From assembly GCA_041399085.1 (NCBI GenBank), contig JAWKTM010000039.1, positions 1-63,497 of the forward strand: a stretch of 63,497 nt of DNA, read 5' to 3'. The notes under the pieces are model-generated. The model did no database searches. It was not told where the DNA came from and saw only the letters and a list, made by a program, of their open reading frames with translations. The stretch comes from JAWKTM01 sp041399085 (lineage in GTDB: Bacteria; Planctomycetota; Planctomycetia; Pirellulales; Pirellulaceae). The translations under genes and the position numbers were made by a program. This document shows positions 1 through 8,832 of this stretch, piece by piece (within the stretch, counting starts at the first letter, position 1; the number at the start of each line of letters is the position of its first letter).

Positions 1-135
1 CCGGTTTCGTAGCGCCGCGCTTTCCACATGGAAGCGGAACGGCGCAAGTCCGGTGTCCACACGGAAACGGAACGGCGTAAGCCCGCCAGTTTCCAAATGG
101 AAGCGGAACGGCGCAAGCCGTCCGGTTTCGTAGCG
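1..135. repeat. REP-like intergenic repeat cluster
   Basis: A 14-bp sequence at 1-14 recurs exactly at 122-135, and three copies of a unit reading GAAGCGGAACGGCGCAAG or close variants lie at about 30-47, 63-81 and 99-116. In the last copy ACGGC (108-112) and GCCGT (117-121) form a hairpin around a GCAA loop, a GNRA-type tetraloop, as in REP elements. From memory, similar motifs are dispersed in planctomycete genomes; this was not searched. The units are spaced in multiples of three, so they also read in frame with the downstream sigma gene as repeated E-A-E-R-R-K-P peptides. Confidence 0.65.
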
Positions 136-186
136 ACGCACGGTTCACCCCCTACCATTAAACCTTCCCACGCCAAAAAACATCCC

Positions 187-822
187 ATGTGGCCCGAACC
201 CGACAAGACCGAAGAAATCCTGGCCCACGTTCAGGCCGGTGAAGCCGCGGCGGTCGACCAATTGTTGGACCGCCACCGCGAGCCCGTGCGGCGGCTGGTG
301 CAGATGCGGTTGGATCAGAAAATCCAACGACGCGTCGATGTCAGCGATATCGTGCAGGATGTGTTGGTCGAAGCCAATCGGCGGTTGCAAGAGTACTTGG
401 CCAAGCCGGTGATGCCGTTTCGGCTGTGGATTCGGCAAATCGCCAAGGATCGCATCATCGACGCCCATCGCCGCCATCGCGTCTCGGCCAAACGCAGCAT
501 CGACCGCGAACAACCGCTGGTCGCTCCGGCCGGGCTCGATCAGTCGACGATTCAGCTTGCGGCTCAGCTCTGCGATCCGGAATTAACTCCGGCCGCGGCC
601 GCCACGCAACAAGAGATGGCTCGTCGCGTGGAAGCGGCGATCGAGGAACTCGGCGAGCAGGATCACGAGATCATCGTGATGCGGCACTACGAACAGCTCT
701 CGAACCAAGAGGTCGCGCAGGCCCTCGGCCTGTCCGAGCCGGCCGCCAGCATGCGATATCTGCGGGCGATTCGGCGATTGCGAGCGGCGTTGTCCGACGA
801 ACCGCTTGAGGGCGACGCGTGA
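187..822 (+). CDS. ECF-family RNA polymerase sigma factor
   Basis: This gene encodes a small sigma-70 family factor of about 211 residues that would direct RNA polymerase to a dedicated promoter set. Region 2 is visible in the stretch with VDVSDIVQDV and the helix RLWIRQIAKDRIIDAHRRHR. Region 4 is visible near the C-terminus, with LGEQDHEIIVMRHYEQ followed by the helix-turn-helix NQEVAQALGLSEPAASMR. The frame is open from position 28, but that part is repeat-encoded, so ATG 187 (M-W-P-E-P) is preferred; no clear Shine-Dalgarno precedes it. The stop overlaps the GTG start of the kinase gene, the usual ECF-kinase pairing in planctomycetes, where the kinase is thought to act on the sigma factor or its regulon. 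The gene is intact, unlike its neighbour. Confidence 0.88.
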   Translation: MWPEPDKTEEILAHVQAGEAAAVDQLLDRHREPVRRLVQMRLDQKIQRRVDVSDIVQDVLVEANRRLQEYLAKPVMPFRLWIRQIAKDRIIDAHRRHRVSAKRSIDREQPLVAPAGLDQSTIQLAAQLCDPELTPAAAATQQEMARRVEAAIEELGEQDHEIIVMRHYEQLSNQEVAQALGLSEPAASMRYLRAIRRLRAALSDEPLEGDA

Positions 823-2526
823 ACCGGCGACCGCATATCACCGAGATTTCAGCGGAGTCGATCCAGCGTGACGAGGAACTGGCGATGCTGCTGGCCGATC
901 TTACGGATCGCGTTCAGCGAGGCGAGCCGGTCGACTTGGAGCAAGTTTGCCGCGAGCACAAAGAGTTTGCCGAAGACCTGCGGGAATTGTGGGGCGCGAT
1001 TCTGGTAGCCGACGCGATCGGCAGCGACAGCCGCAACTTCGAAACATTGCCCGCGGATACGCCGGACCACGCGTTTTCGCTGCCTCGGCAGTTCGGAGAT
1101 TATGAACTGCTGGAAGAGATCGGCCGCGGCGGCATGGGCGTTGTCTATAAGGCCCGGCAACTCACCCTGGAATCCGGATCGTGGCCGTCAAAATGATCCT
1201 GCGAGGGGCCGCCCGCTACGCCCAGCGATCGCGAACGATTTCGCTGAGGCCGAGGCGGCGGCGAAGCTGAGCCATCCAAATATTGTGCCGGTATACCAAG
1301 TCGGCGAGATCGACGGCCGCCCTTACTTCAGCATGAAATATATCGAAGGGCAGACGCTCAGCGAGCGTTTGGCCGCTGGCCCGCATGGCCCGTGCGCGCG
1401 AGATCGCGGTACTGATGGTGCCCGTTTGCCGAGCCATTCATTTCGCATCGTCAAGGTGTGTTGCACCGCGACTTGAAACCCTCGAACATCATTGTGGATG
1501 CCGATGGTCAACCGCATGTGATGGACTTCGGACTCGCCAAACGATCGGCCGATGCGGCCAGCCTGACAAGAACCGGCGCGGTAATTGGCACGCCAGCCTA
1601 TATGGCGCCCGAACAGGCCGCTGGCACCCGCGCTCAAGTCGGCCCCACGAGTGACGTTTATAGCCTGGGCAATGATTCTGCATCACATGCTCACGGGCCA
1701 ACCGCCATTTCAAGCTGACTCGCCAGTGAATCTGGTGATGAAGGTGATTGAACAGGATCCGCCCGTTCCCCGGTTCGTGAATCCCCGTGCTGACCGCGAC
1801 CTGGAAATGATTTGCGTCCGGTCGATGCAAAAGCCGGCCGACTTGCGATATGTGAGTGCCGCGGCCTTGGCCGACGATCTGGACGCCTATTTGCGCGACG
1901 AACCGATTTCGGCTCGCAGCGGCCGACTGCTGCAAGTGTTGTCGCGGATGTTTCGCGAGACCCATCATGCCGAAGTGTTAGAAAATTGGGGTCTCCTATG
2001 GATGTGGCACAGCTTGGCGTTATTGGTGGCTTGCTCTCTGACGAACGTCTTATATTGGAATAACATTCAGGACCGGCGCTATTACTTTGTGTTATGGACC
2101 GTCGGGTTCCGCCGCCTGGGCGTCGGTCTTCTGGGCCTTACATGACGGCGACTGGGGCCGGTGACTTTTGTCGAGCGACAGATCGCACATGTGTGGTTCG
2201 CCAGCATGGTCAGCATCGCCGCTTCATTTCCACTGGAAGCCTGGCTCGGACTCCCGTTCTCAAGCTCTCGCCGGTATTGGGCCTGATTAGCTGCAACGTG
2301 TTTTTGGTCAAGGCAGGCATCCTCTCCGGTGCGTTCTACGTGCAAGCGTTCGCCATGCTGATCACAGCCGGCGTCATGGCTGCTGCCCGATTACGGCGTA
2401 CTTCATTTTCGGAGCCACCTCGCCGCCTGCTTCTTCTTTCCGGGCCTGAAATATTACCGGCAAAGACGGCGTCGGGGCCTGACCGGCCGGTCGGCCGTCG
2501 ACATTTGCGACTCGTCGCCAGCCTAG
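819..2526 (+). pseudogene. Ser/Thr protein kinase with C-terminal membrane helices, frameshifted
   Basis: The reconstructed protein starts at GTG 819, overlapping the sigma stop. It has a short N-terminal helical region, then the glycine loop IGRGGMGVVYKA (around 1120), VAVKM (about 1181), HRDLKPSN (about 1467), DFGLAK, GTPAYMAPEQ and SDVYSLG. These are the signatures of an active Hanks-type kinase. After the kinase domain come membrane segments (SLALLVACSL, SIAASFPLEAWLGL, LKLSPVLGLI) and a C-terminal FFFPGLKYYRQRRRG. The frame changes many times: near 1177, 1205, 1240, 1385, 1455, 1670, 2140, 2270 and 2390. All catalytic motifs survive, so an intact gene with assembly indels is as likely as a true pseudogene. 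The 3' end converges on the YndJ-like gene. Confidence 0.85.
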
Positions 2527-3394
2527 TAACCCACACAACGTAAAGCCGAGCCCATTGGCCAACCCATGTGCGGCAGCCATCGTCGGAATAGGCAGTCGTT
2601 GATGGTTCGTGAACTCGCCCCAGGCATAAATCACGGCAAGCGTCATTCCGACGAACAGAGCCAGCGACGACACACACAGGTAGATCAACGTCGCGGGTTC
2701 GTTCGCCCGCGCGGCCAGCCAAATCTGATATCCGGCAACTGACACGCAGCCCAACGTCAGCAAGATTACCCCCACAATTTCGATCGTGGGCGAAGCCACG
2801 ATCCCCACACCAACCAGCGGAATCCCCAACAACACCGCGGCCGAAATCGTCCATCCAATTCGACGCGGCAATCTCTTCACCACGTTGGCGGCGATCACGG
2901 GAAGCCCCAACCCCGCAAAGTGAAAATGCACGCCCGTCAGCCGCACGATATCGCATGAATATCCGAAAGCCTCTAAGTCCCGTTCTTCGCAACCACGGCC
3001 CAAAACCACCCACGGCAACAAACACCATGCCGATGTGAATACATTGCTTCCGATGGAGTCACCGGCTTTGAGTCGTCTTTGGGTGCTAAAACCGAAAGCC
3101 AGAAAAATGCCGTTTTAATGCCCAACCACAAGGTAACCACAAACCACGGACTCGCCATCGCGACCGCCCAAGGTCTGCAAGGAACAACCGACGCTCTATC
3201 AACCCGGCTGCCGCGGCCAAAACCACCACCGGCGGCGAACTCGAAATCGAATCGCCCTTTTGCCGCAACCCGATCCGAACCACGCACCAAGAACGGCCAG
3301 CAAAGCCACACAAATCACCCGGAACAACAAACAAAGGCGTCAATCGGATCCATGCGTCCCGTCCCCGAATCAAGTGACAGTCCATCCGTCCCAT
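2500..3394 (-). pseudogene. YndJ-like multi-helix membrane protein, frameshifted
   Basis: The best preserved part (about 2500-3000, minus strand) reads IVRLTGVHFHFAGLGLP, then several hydrophobic helices, and ends with AAAHGLANGLGFTLCGLLGW. Both His-rich motifs match my recollection of YndJ-family membrane proteins, whose function is unknown. The N-terminal half (about 3000-3394) is spread over at least two other frames (PWFVVTLWLGIKTAFFWL; SPPVVVLAAAAGLI), implying at least three frame breaks. No clean stop is visible at its 3' end, which meets the 3' end of the kinase gene tail-to-tail near 2500-2526, so the exact end is uncertain. Confidence 0.6.
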
Positions 3395-3590
3395 AATCCC
3401 GCAGTTCCTGACCGCAATTAACCAAACCAGTAGACGTTTGAAGAGCCACCAGCGTCTTCTGTTTTTATCGAACGCTACGGGCGATCATGCGTTGGCGGAG
3501 AGGACGGACCAATTGACATCATGCCAATCCATCTTCAGGACTTGACCCCGGAGTGTAAAACAATGGTGCTTGATTTTAAGGACGTTACTC

Positions 3591-3613
3591 AAACTGCACT
3601 TTAGGCGATCGCC
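3591..3613 (+). repeat. Left terminal inverted repeat of the IS
   Basis: Its 23 bases are the exact reverse complement of 5186-5208. The inner ten bases, GGCGATCGCC, are themselves a perfect palindrome. Confidence 0.85.
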
Positions 3614-3630
3614 GAATGACCGGCTCGATT

Positions 3631-5098
3631 TCAAACTGCCAATGCCAGGAGTCGTCTGATTCGGTCGCGGGTTTTTGTGCCGTCAGGGGTGTCGGGCAGA
3701 TCAATCAAAAATGTTTCGGTGTAGCATTTTACGAGCAATCTGCGCCGACTGTCATTGTGTGAAGGTCGTCTTTGGGCATTGTCCCACGGTCTATCATCAT
3801 TTCGATCTACCAAACTTGCTTGATCCTCGTCCCAACTCGCCAACTCCACCACCCATAGAGCCAACCGCAAACGTGCCAGCAAACTGATGTCATTCAGACA
3901 TTGCGGACCTGCTGCTCGCCGGCGCCCCAGATCTCTTTGACATCGTGAAAGTATTCTTCGATGCTCCAGCGGTCCGAAACAATCTTCAAGATCGACGCGA
4001 CGCTCATCGATACGTCGGTGCTAATGTTGGCAATCGTGAGTTGCCGTTGGCGTGTTGCAGCAGAACCACTCGCACGACACCGCCGACAAGAGGATTGGTC
4101 GCCAGAAATGTCTTGCACCGACCCTCGGTCATCACACCGCGACACAGGTAGCTGATCGTTTGCCAGCCATCACGATGACCGGCTCGCTTGGCCAAGCTAA
4201 TTCGGTTCTTGCCGTACTTCCTGGGTCGCCCACGCCCGCCCACTTTGTTCACCGGAAGATCAAACAATTTCGCATCACGACGAATCCGCGTGACGACCGT
4301 CGCGCCGGTGGCGATCAGCGGACGCACCAACGACGTGGCCGCATAGGCGCCATCGAACACGACGACAAAGCCCGCCTTGGAGCCCATCGCTCGCAGTGTG
4401 TTGATCACTCTCTGGCAAAGGTCCAACGCCAGTTCGTGCTTCGTGCGAAATTCCCAGTCATGGCGAGCTTTGAGTGCCTCCATGTCGACTCGACGAACAT
4501 ACAACCGCGACAGCAGCGGCAAGGCAATCACGCCAAAGAACGGATGCCCCAGTGCCAACGCCAAACAAACCCAGTTGTGTCCGTAGAGCCATGCTCCATC
4601 GCCCGGTCCAGGCGTCGGGTTATGGTGAATGTTGGCCGCTTCAACGCATGGTCCAAATCGCTTTGTCGGCGAATCATCAATCAACAGCGTCCAGTGTCCC
4701 TGTTCACCAGGATCGAACTTGGTCAAGATGAAACCCAGAAGCGGCGTCATCAACGAAGCACTGTTTTTGCCGATTGTCCGCAACAGCTCATAAAAGCGGT
4801 CCCAGTCGTGTTTGACGCCTGCGAAGCGAAACCAACTCGCTGCGGTACGACGTCCTCCGGCGAGCATCGCTCCCGCGAAGACGATCGGCAATCGAAAAGC
4901 GATGCGATGGTCAAGCAAGCGGCTCATCGCGGCAACCATCACCGCGACACCACCGGACAAAGGCACGCTGGCCTGCGTCGTGCGTTGTCGCTCGGGATTG
5001 GGCGTGGCAAGTCGTTTTCGCTTGTCATGCTGCGACGGTTTTCGTTTACCGGAATGTTGAGCTTGTGGCAGTCGTCCGGAGCGTTTACGCTTAGCCAT
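3631..5098 (-). pseudogene. IS701-family DDE transposase, frameshifted
   Basis: The clean N-terminal part (4004-5098) contains LLIDDSPTKRFG with the first catalytic Asp, then PTPGPGDGAWLYGHNWV, then VVVFDGAYA with the second Asp. The C-terminal part continues in a second frame (about 3894-4050) with IVSDRWSIEEYFHDVKE, which supplies the catalytic Glu. It then meets a TGA where the family has Trp (after QQVRNV, near 3891) and resumes in a third frame (3631-3870) with DRPWDNAQRRPSHND. At least two frame changes plus one nonsense codon indicate a dead copy. The basic N-terminus (MAKRKRSGRLP) is typical of the group. A long ORF on the opposite strand (4052-5398) is only a shadow. Confidence 0.85.
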
Positions 5099-5185
5099 CC
5101 TTGGCCCTTTGAGTATTGGTGCGGTATCAGAACCTCCAATTTCTCTGAGGGCCTTTTTCGTGGCAACATCAATTTCACAGTGATA

Positions 5186-5208
5186 GGCGATCGCCTAAAG
5201 TGCAGTTT
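5186..5208 (-). repeat. Right terminal inverted repeat of the IS
   Basis: This is the exact reverse complement of 3591-3613 and marks the right end of the element, 88 bp upstream of the transposase start. Confidence 0.85.
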
Positions 5209-5354
5209 TGGACTTGACACTCCAATTGTCGGTCAAGGAGGTTTAGGGACGAGATACTATGGCCCAACTTCCGCAGTCGATGGCATCCTTGATTCGGGCG
5301 TCTTGAGGGCCACGGACGCGGGTTCACCTTTAGTGGGTACTCCCCAAGGCTTGG

Positions 5355-5603
5355 GTGACTACGATCACTCCTCAACAACAGATGTCGGGACCACTTGATG
5401 GATGCACCGGATGCGTCTCGGTTTCTCTCCATCGAGTAGAATTCCGACCTCCATATTCGCGATGGGATGTGCTTGTTCTTCAACGAGAAGATGGGTGGAT
5501 TCAAATCCTGACGCCGGTCGATGATCTGCAACGGGCACCGTGGTGGAAAGCACCGCTTGGCGGACAAGAATACTATCCGGGCGACATCTTCGATGCCAAA
5601 TAG
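5355..5603 (+). CDS. Small hypothetical protein (82 aa)
   Basis: This short ORF is of unrecognised family. Its C-terminal half looks like a folded soluble domain (RWDVLVLQREDGWIQI; GGQEYYPGDIFDAK), rich in Trp and Asp. It ends 18 bp before a small hydrophobic ORF that has a strong ribosome-binding site. It lies just right of the IS in a stretch of broken toxin/immunity-like ORFs, so it could be a toxin tail or an immunity protein; that is context only. The start is uncertain (ATG 5355, or later Met codons). Confidence 0.35.
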   Translation: MTTITPQQQMSGPLDGCTGCVSVSLHRVEFRPPYSRWDVLVLQREDGWIQILTPVDDLQRAPWWKAPLGGQEYYPGDIFDAK

Positions 5604-5621
5604 TCCTACAGGAGGACTGTG

Positions 5622-5756
5622 ATGTTGGAGATGCTTGTATGTGGCGTTGTAGGTTGCGTCTTGGGCTTCTTGCAATCATTCTTGGCCGGTGTCTATGCTC
5701 ATGGAGTGGTGGAACGGACTATTGTGGGCTTACTAACAGGGACGGGTCGGTCATGA
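5622..5756 (+). CDS. Small hydrophobic peptide (44 aa)
   Basis: The ORF is preceded by an unusually good ribosome-binding site, AGGAGG at 5610-5615, six bases before the ATG. It encodes one Gly-rich hydrophobic helix (LVCGVVGCVLGFLQSFL), followed by HGVVERTIVGLLTGTG. The next reading frame continues with MTAAVGGCLAFS, so a one-base break may have shortened a longer membrane peptide. No family was recognised. Linkage to the preceding 82-residue ORF suggests one module. Confidence 0.35.
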   Translation: MLEMLVCGVVGCVLGFLQSFLAGVYAHGVVERTIVGLLTGTGRS

Positions 5757-6002
5757 CTGCAGCCGTTGGAGGCTGCCTGGCCTTCTCATAGCGATTGGCG
5801 TTCCGACCGTACTGGTTTAGGGACATTTGTAAGTAAATAGCCCAGAGAAATCGTCCACTATAATCTGCGCACGAGTTTGTAGCCCCAAGGGCGGGAGTCG
5901 GAGCAGAATTGTATGCCCAATGGACGTATTGACGGCGTGCTTCGCAATCTTGGCCAACCTGGACGAAATATGGCCGCATGGAATCTAATAGGTTTCGGCT
6001 GA

Positions 6003-6388
6003 ATTCAACGCGGTGGTTTTACACCCAGCAGACGATGCGGCTCGCCTTTGTCTACGGGGCATCCGTGGCCGCTCGCCGCAGAACGCGTGCATCTTGGACC
6101 TGGCGTATATTCCTGGGGCACGCGGAGCGATGCTTTGGGCTACTTGGCCGCATCGCGGAAAGAGTACCTGGGGCACGAATTGTTTCATTCCGCGTAAGCA
6201 ACAAGCAGCGGTAGCAATTTCGCTCGATTGAATGTAGACGAACTCGCCAATCCCGCGTTGTGGATGGAGCGAAACAGCTGTTGTGGGGCGGAACGCCCAA
6301 TCACGGGTTGCAGTATATTCAACGTGGTACGGCAATTGGCGTGAACACTACTTTGACGAAAACGATTTTCAGCTACTTGGTCTTCTAA
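6003..6388 (+). pseudogene. Degenerate ORF with an HELFH zinc-protease-like motif
   Basis: Frame 3 from 6003 reads into RSDALGYLAASRKEYLG followed by HELFH at 6174-6188, then a TAA. The same frame continues past the stop with NFARLNVDELANPALWMER, and the C-terminus is taken over by another frame (QLLWGGTPNHGLQYIQ to a stop at 6386-6388). HExxH in such a small ORF suggests a metallopeptidase-type toxin domain. The stop codon lies one base before the ATG of the next gene (6390), the usual arrangement of a toxin and its immunity gene. It is broken by one nonsense codon and at least one frame change; the N-terminus is unresolved. Family assignment is an inference. Confidence 0.35.
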
Positions 6389-6389
6389 A

Positions 6390-6701
6390 ATGAGCCGATC
6401 TCACAGATTCCGAACAATCGATTCTACTTGGGGTGTTGTTGTCGATCTAACTGCGTATCTTGATGATAAGCAAGGCGGCGACGATTCAAAGCTTAATGTC
6501 CGATTCAATGACGAGTCTCCTCGCCGAAAATACAGTACCTACGCCGAAGTCGGCATAAATGCCGTTGCACGGTACGACCCCAAGTCCGCCAGCTCACTTG
6601 CAGGTAAAACACTTGTAATTGAAAGTGTCGAATTCATACCGACGGACTTTCAGGATGAAGGAATCGCGTGCGGTTGCTGGATGGCTGTGCGAAGTATTTG
6701 A
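6390..6701 (+). CDS. Hypothetical protein (103 aa), possible immunity protein
   Basis: This is an intact small acidic ORF with no recognised family. It starts one base after the stop of the degenerate HELFH ORF, which argues for translational coupling. The composition (many Asp, Glu and Ser; no membrane helix or signal peptide) suits a cytoplasmic protein. The middle contains YAEVGINAVARYDP and the C-terminus IESVEFIPTDFQDEG. Its position suggests it is the immunity partner of the upstream putative toxin; there is no sequence-family proof. Confidence 0.5.
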   Translation: MSRSHRFRTIDSTWGVVVDLTAYLDDKQGGDDSKLNVRFNDESPRRKYSTYAEVGINAVARYDPKSASSLAGKTLVIESVEFIPTDFQDEGIACGCWMAVRSI

Positions 6702-6964
6702 AATCAAAGACAATCCTCTCTCTCTCTCATTCAATAAAGTCAAGAGCTGCTACGAATTGAAAGAAACTACGAATATGTAAATAAGAGTAGCCCCGCTATG
6801 CAATAGATGCGGCCAAGTTTGGCCAATAATTACCGCTTCGTAAGCTTGACTAAATGCGAAAGTGAAGCACATCGGGCTATGAAAGCAGGTTATTCTGCTG
6901 AGTCACTCGCTGGCGGATTTCAATACCGCGATGTCTGGTCGCAACTCTCTCAAATGAGTGTTGT

Positions 6965-7297
6965 ATGCAGTTCACTGCTCAAGATGGAAGTAAATTCTTC
7001 GAACGAGTGGAACTTCTTGGATTTCACATATCTGCCGAAACATCTGCTCGTCCGGCAAGCACTACAATCAACGCCTCCAGCGAAACCCTGGCACGGTTGA
7101 GCGCTGAAATGCGCAGCGTAGCCGCGCGGAACAAGCAGGTGTCCGTGCGTCAACTCTGGCACGATCATGCAGTTACGCCATCGAATAGAGGACGGTGTTC
7201 CGCTTGGAGCAGTATGGGGCACAACACATGGATAAAGCCTTGCCCATCTTGCCAGCCAGTGCTGATCAGGCTCAATATTAACTACAAGAAAAGGTAG
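6965..7297 (+). CDS. Possible deaminase-like toxin fragment ending in a PCPSC motif
   Basis: This 110-codon ORF has a C-terminus reading NTWIKPCPSCQPVLIRL. A Pro-Cys-x-x-Cys followed by a hydrophobic helix is the second zinc motif of toxin deaminases such as the YwqJ-like group. The expected upstream His-Ala-Glu motif is not seen; WHDHAV is the nearest, so the call is tentative. The stop is six bases before the ATG of the SUKH-3 gene, and AAAAGG sits just before it as a ribosome-binding site. SUKH proteins are common immunity partners of such toxins. The upstream part of the toxin gene appears to be missing. Confidence 0.4.
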   Translation: MQFTAQDGSKFFERVELLGFHISAETSARPASTTINASSETLARLSAEMRSVAARNKQVSVRQLWHDHAVTPSNRGRCSAWSSMGHNTWIKPCPSCQPVLIRLNINYKKR

Positions 7298-7303
7298 GTT
7301 GCG

Positions 7304-7746
7304 ATGGATATCGCTTTTACTGATGACGTGCAAGAGATATTGCGGTCGATTGGCTGGTCGGAAGATCGCCAGTTTGAGATTGTTGACTGGATTGATGAAC
7401 TGAGAGCCGGTTTTGAAATACTCGATAACGGCGTCGCAACCCTAAAGCTTCTGGGGGGCTTCACTACTCAAATGAGGATAGCGCAAACGGATTGCCTGTT
7501 GTAGATGTGGTTTTTGATCCACGAGGTGCTATGATTCAATCTGTGCGAGACTGGAAACTACGATCAAGTATCAAGCTGTTTCCGATCGGTGAAGTAGACG
7601 GGCAAGCCGCTCTCTTGGTTGACCAAGATGATAGATGGTACTTGTCAATGGGAGGATTGTGGAAGATCGGAGATGGCCCAAGCCAGGGATTAGCGCATCT
7701 GCTTTTGGGAAAAGGCGCCAGCACGACAGTCGAATTGCCGAAGTGA
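7304..7746 (+). pseudogene. SUKH-3 family immunity protein, one frameshift
   Basis: The N-terminal half contains ILRSIGWSEDRQFEI, then WIDELRAGFEIL and a Gly-Gly loop. The C-terminal half contains PVVDVVFDP, IKLFPIGEVDG and AALLVDQDDRWYLSMGG. This order (GW-x-x-DR, G-G, DP, FPIGE, LL-x-D) matches the SUKH-3 fold, which binds and neutralises nuclease or deaminase toxins in the cytoplasm. The frame breaks at a run of six G at about 7453-7458; a seventh G would restore a continuous 147-residue protein. It directly follows the PCPSC ORF. Confidence 0.7.
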
Positions 7747-7787
7747 TTTGTAGCCCCAAACAGTGCAGGGTTGAAGCTAACTCGTGA

Positions 7788-8720
7788 GTCAGTCTGGAAT
7801 GCTCGTCAAAAAAAAAGACATGCACAATTCGCGTTCTGGGCACGGCTCGCCGTCAGTCGGACGCCGACTATGACAATGCTTTGGCCAGCGCGGACGTAAA
7901 CTATGCGTCGGCCCTCGGCTCGCCCACCAGCGCGGCCGCCAATGATGGCGCCGCGGCTGGACATGATTTCAACACCGATCTAACCGGCAACGAAAACACA
8001 TTGCTCGACGGGGTCGTCGACACCAATGGAACGCTGGCCGTCGACAACCAGACCAGCGACAAACTGCTTTGGATCGACGAAGCCGCCGCCCTGAAAACTT
8101 ATCTCGTCGCCATGGCGGGGCGGGCCGAAGGCGGCGATCCGACTCCGATCGAGAAGGCGTACAGCGACGCGCTGGCCGACGCCACGCTGGCCGATAAGAT
8201 TCGCGAAGCCGACGCGGGGTTGCAGTATTCGACGGACCAAATCAATTCCGCCCATACCTATGTGATCGACACGTCGGGCGACGCCAAGGATCTGAAGACC
8301 ACCCAGGCCAGCGTCGAGCGAACCTTTGTGGACGCCGTGGCCCCGATCATGGCCACGCGCAACACCGACTACGCCGCCGGTCAATCCGGTCGAGCCACGG
8401 CCACGGCCAGTGACGAGAACGCTTGGCGAACCAACACCGCAGCCGCTTGGGCCACTTACCAGGCGGACGATTTCACGGCCCGAGCACCGGCGGTGGCGGG
8501 GATGCAGATGCGCGAACCGACGCCGTACTACGGAACCCAATCGACGCTGGCCACGGCTCGGCGGGATTGGTGGGATACGCAGCAAGGCGACTACGCCACT
8601 TGGATCAGCGATGTCAACGACGCGGAGACGGCGCATGCTGGTTCACAGGCAGCGGCGATCACGGATCGAGCGGCGGCGCTGAGCGCGGCGGGGTTGGCTC
8701 ATTCCAACGCGCCCGGGTGA
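7788..8720 (+). CDS. Ala/Asp-rich protein fragment
   Basis: This reading frame is open from just after a TGA at 7785 and contains ATG 7881, but the composition is already uniform before that Met (SDADYDNALASADVNYAS). The piece is therefore probably the 3' part of a larger gene whose 5' end was lost. It is dominated by Ala, Thr, Asp and Tyr with repeated patterns such as A-x-x-x-YA-x-AL and WxTQQxxYATWxxDVNDAE, suggesting long helices. A run of nine A near 7808-7816 is a likely breakpoint or indel site. From memory, similar Ala-rich stretches occur in very long planctomycete Rhs-like or surface proteins. No catalytic motif is visible. Confidence 0.5.
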   Translation, partial: VSLECSSKKKTCTIRVLGTARRQSDADYDNALASADVNYASALGSPTSAAANDGAAAGHDFNTDLTGNENTLLDGVVDTNGTLAVDNQTSDKLLWIDEAAALKTYLVAMAGRAEGGDPTPIEKAYSDALADATLADKIREADAGLQYSTDQINSAHTYVIDTSGDAKDLKTTQASVERTFVDAVAPIMATRNTDYAAGQSGRATATASDENAWRTNTAAAWATYQADDFTARAPAVAGMQMREPTPYYGTQSTLATARRDWWDTQQGDYATWISDVNDAETAHAGSQAAAITDRAAALSAAGLAHSNAPG

Positions 8721-8832
8721 CAGTTCTAGAATCTGGTTGCGCAATCCCAATCGATTGCTCATCGTGATAGGAGCGAAGTGTTTCATACGCGGTGAGACCT
8801 GCGTCTGCTGAGTCCCGATCTGAGCGGTCCTG

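Larger units (their letters stand above)
3591..5208. mobile_element. Decayed IS701-like insertion sequence
   Basis: This 1.6-kb element is bounded by 23-bp perfect inverted repeats and carries one transposase gene on the minus strand that fills nearly all of it. The size and the DDE transposase of the IS701 type fit a single-gene IS. No target-site duplication is visible next to the repeats. The transposase is broken, so the copy is presumably inactive on its own. Confidence 0.8.

Noticed and set aside
4052..5398. Long open frame (448 codons) on the strand opposite the transposase
   Set aside because: It lies exactly antisense to a recognisable DDE transposase and has basic, motif-free sequence; a GC-rich shadow.
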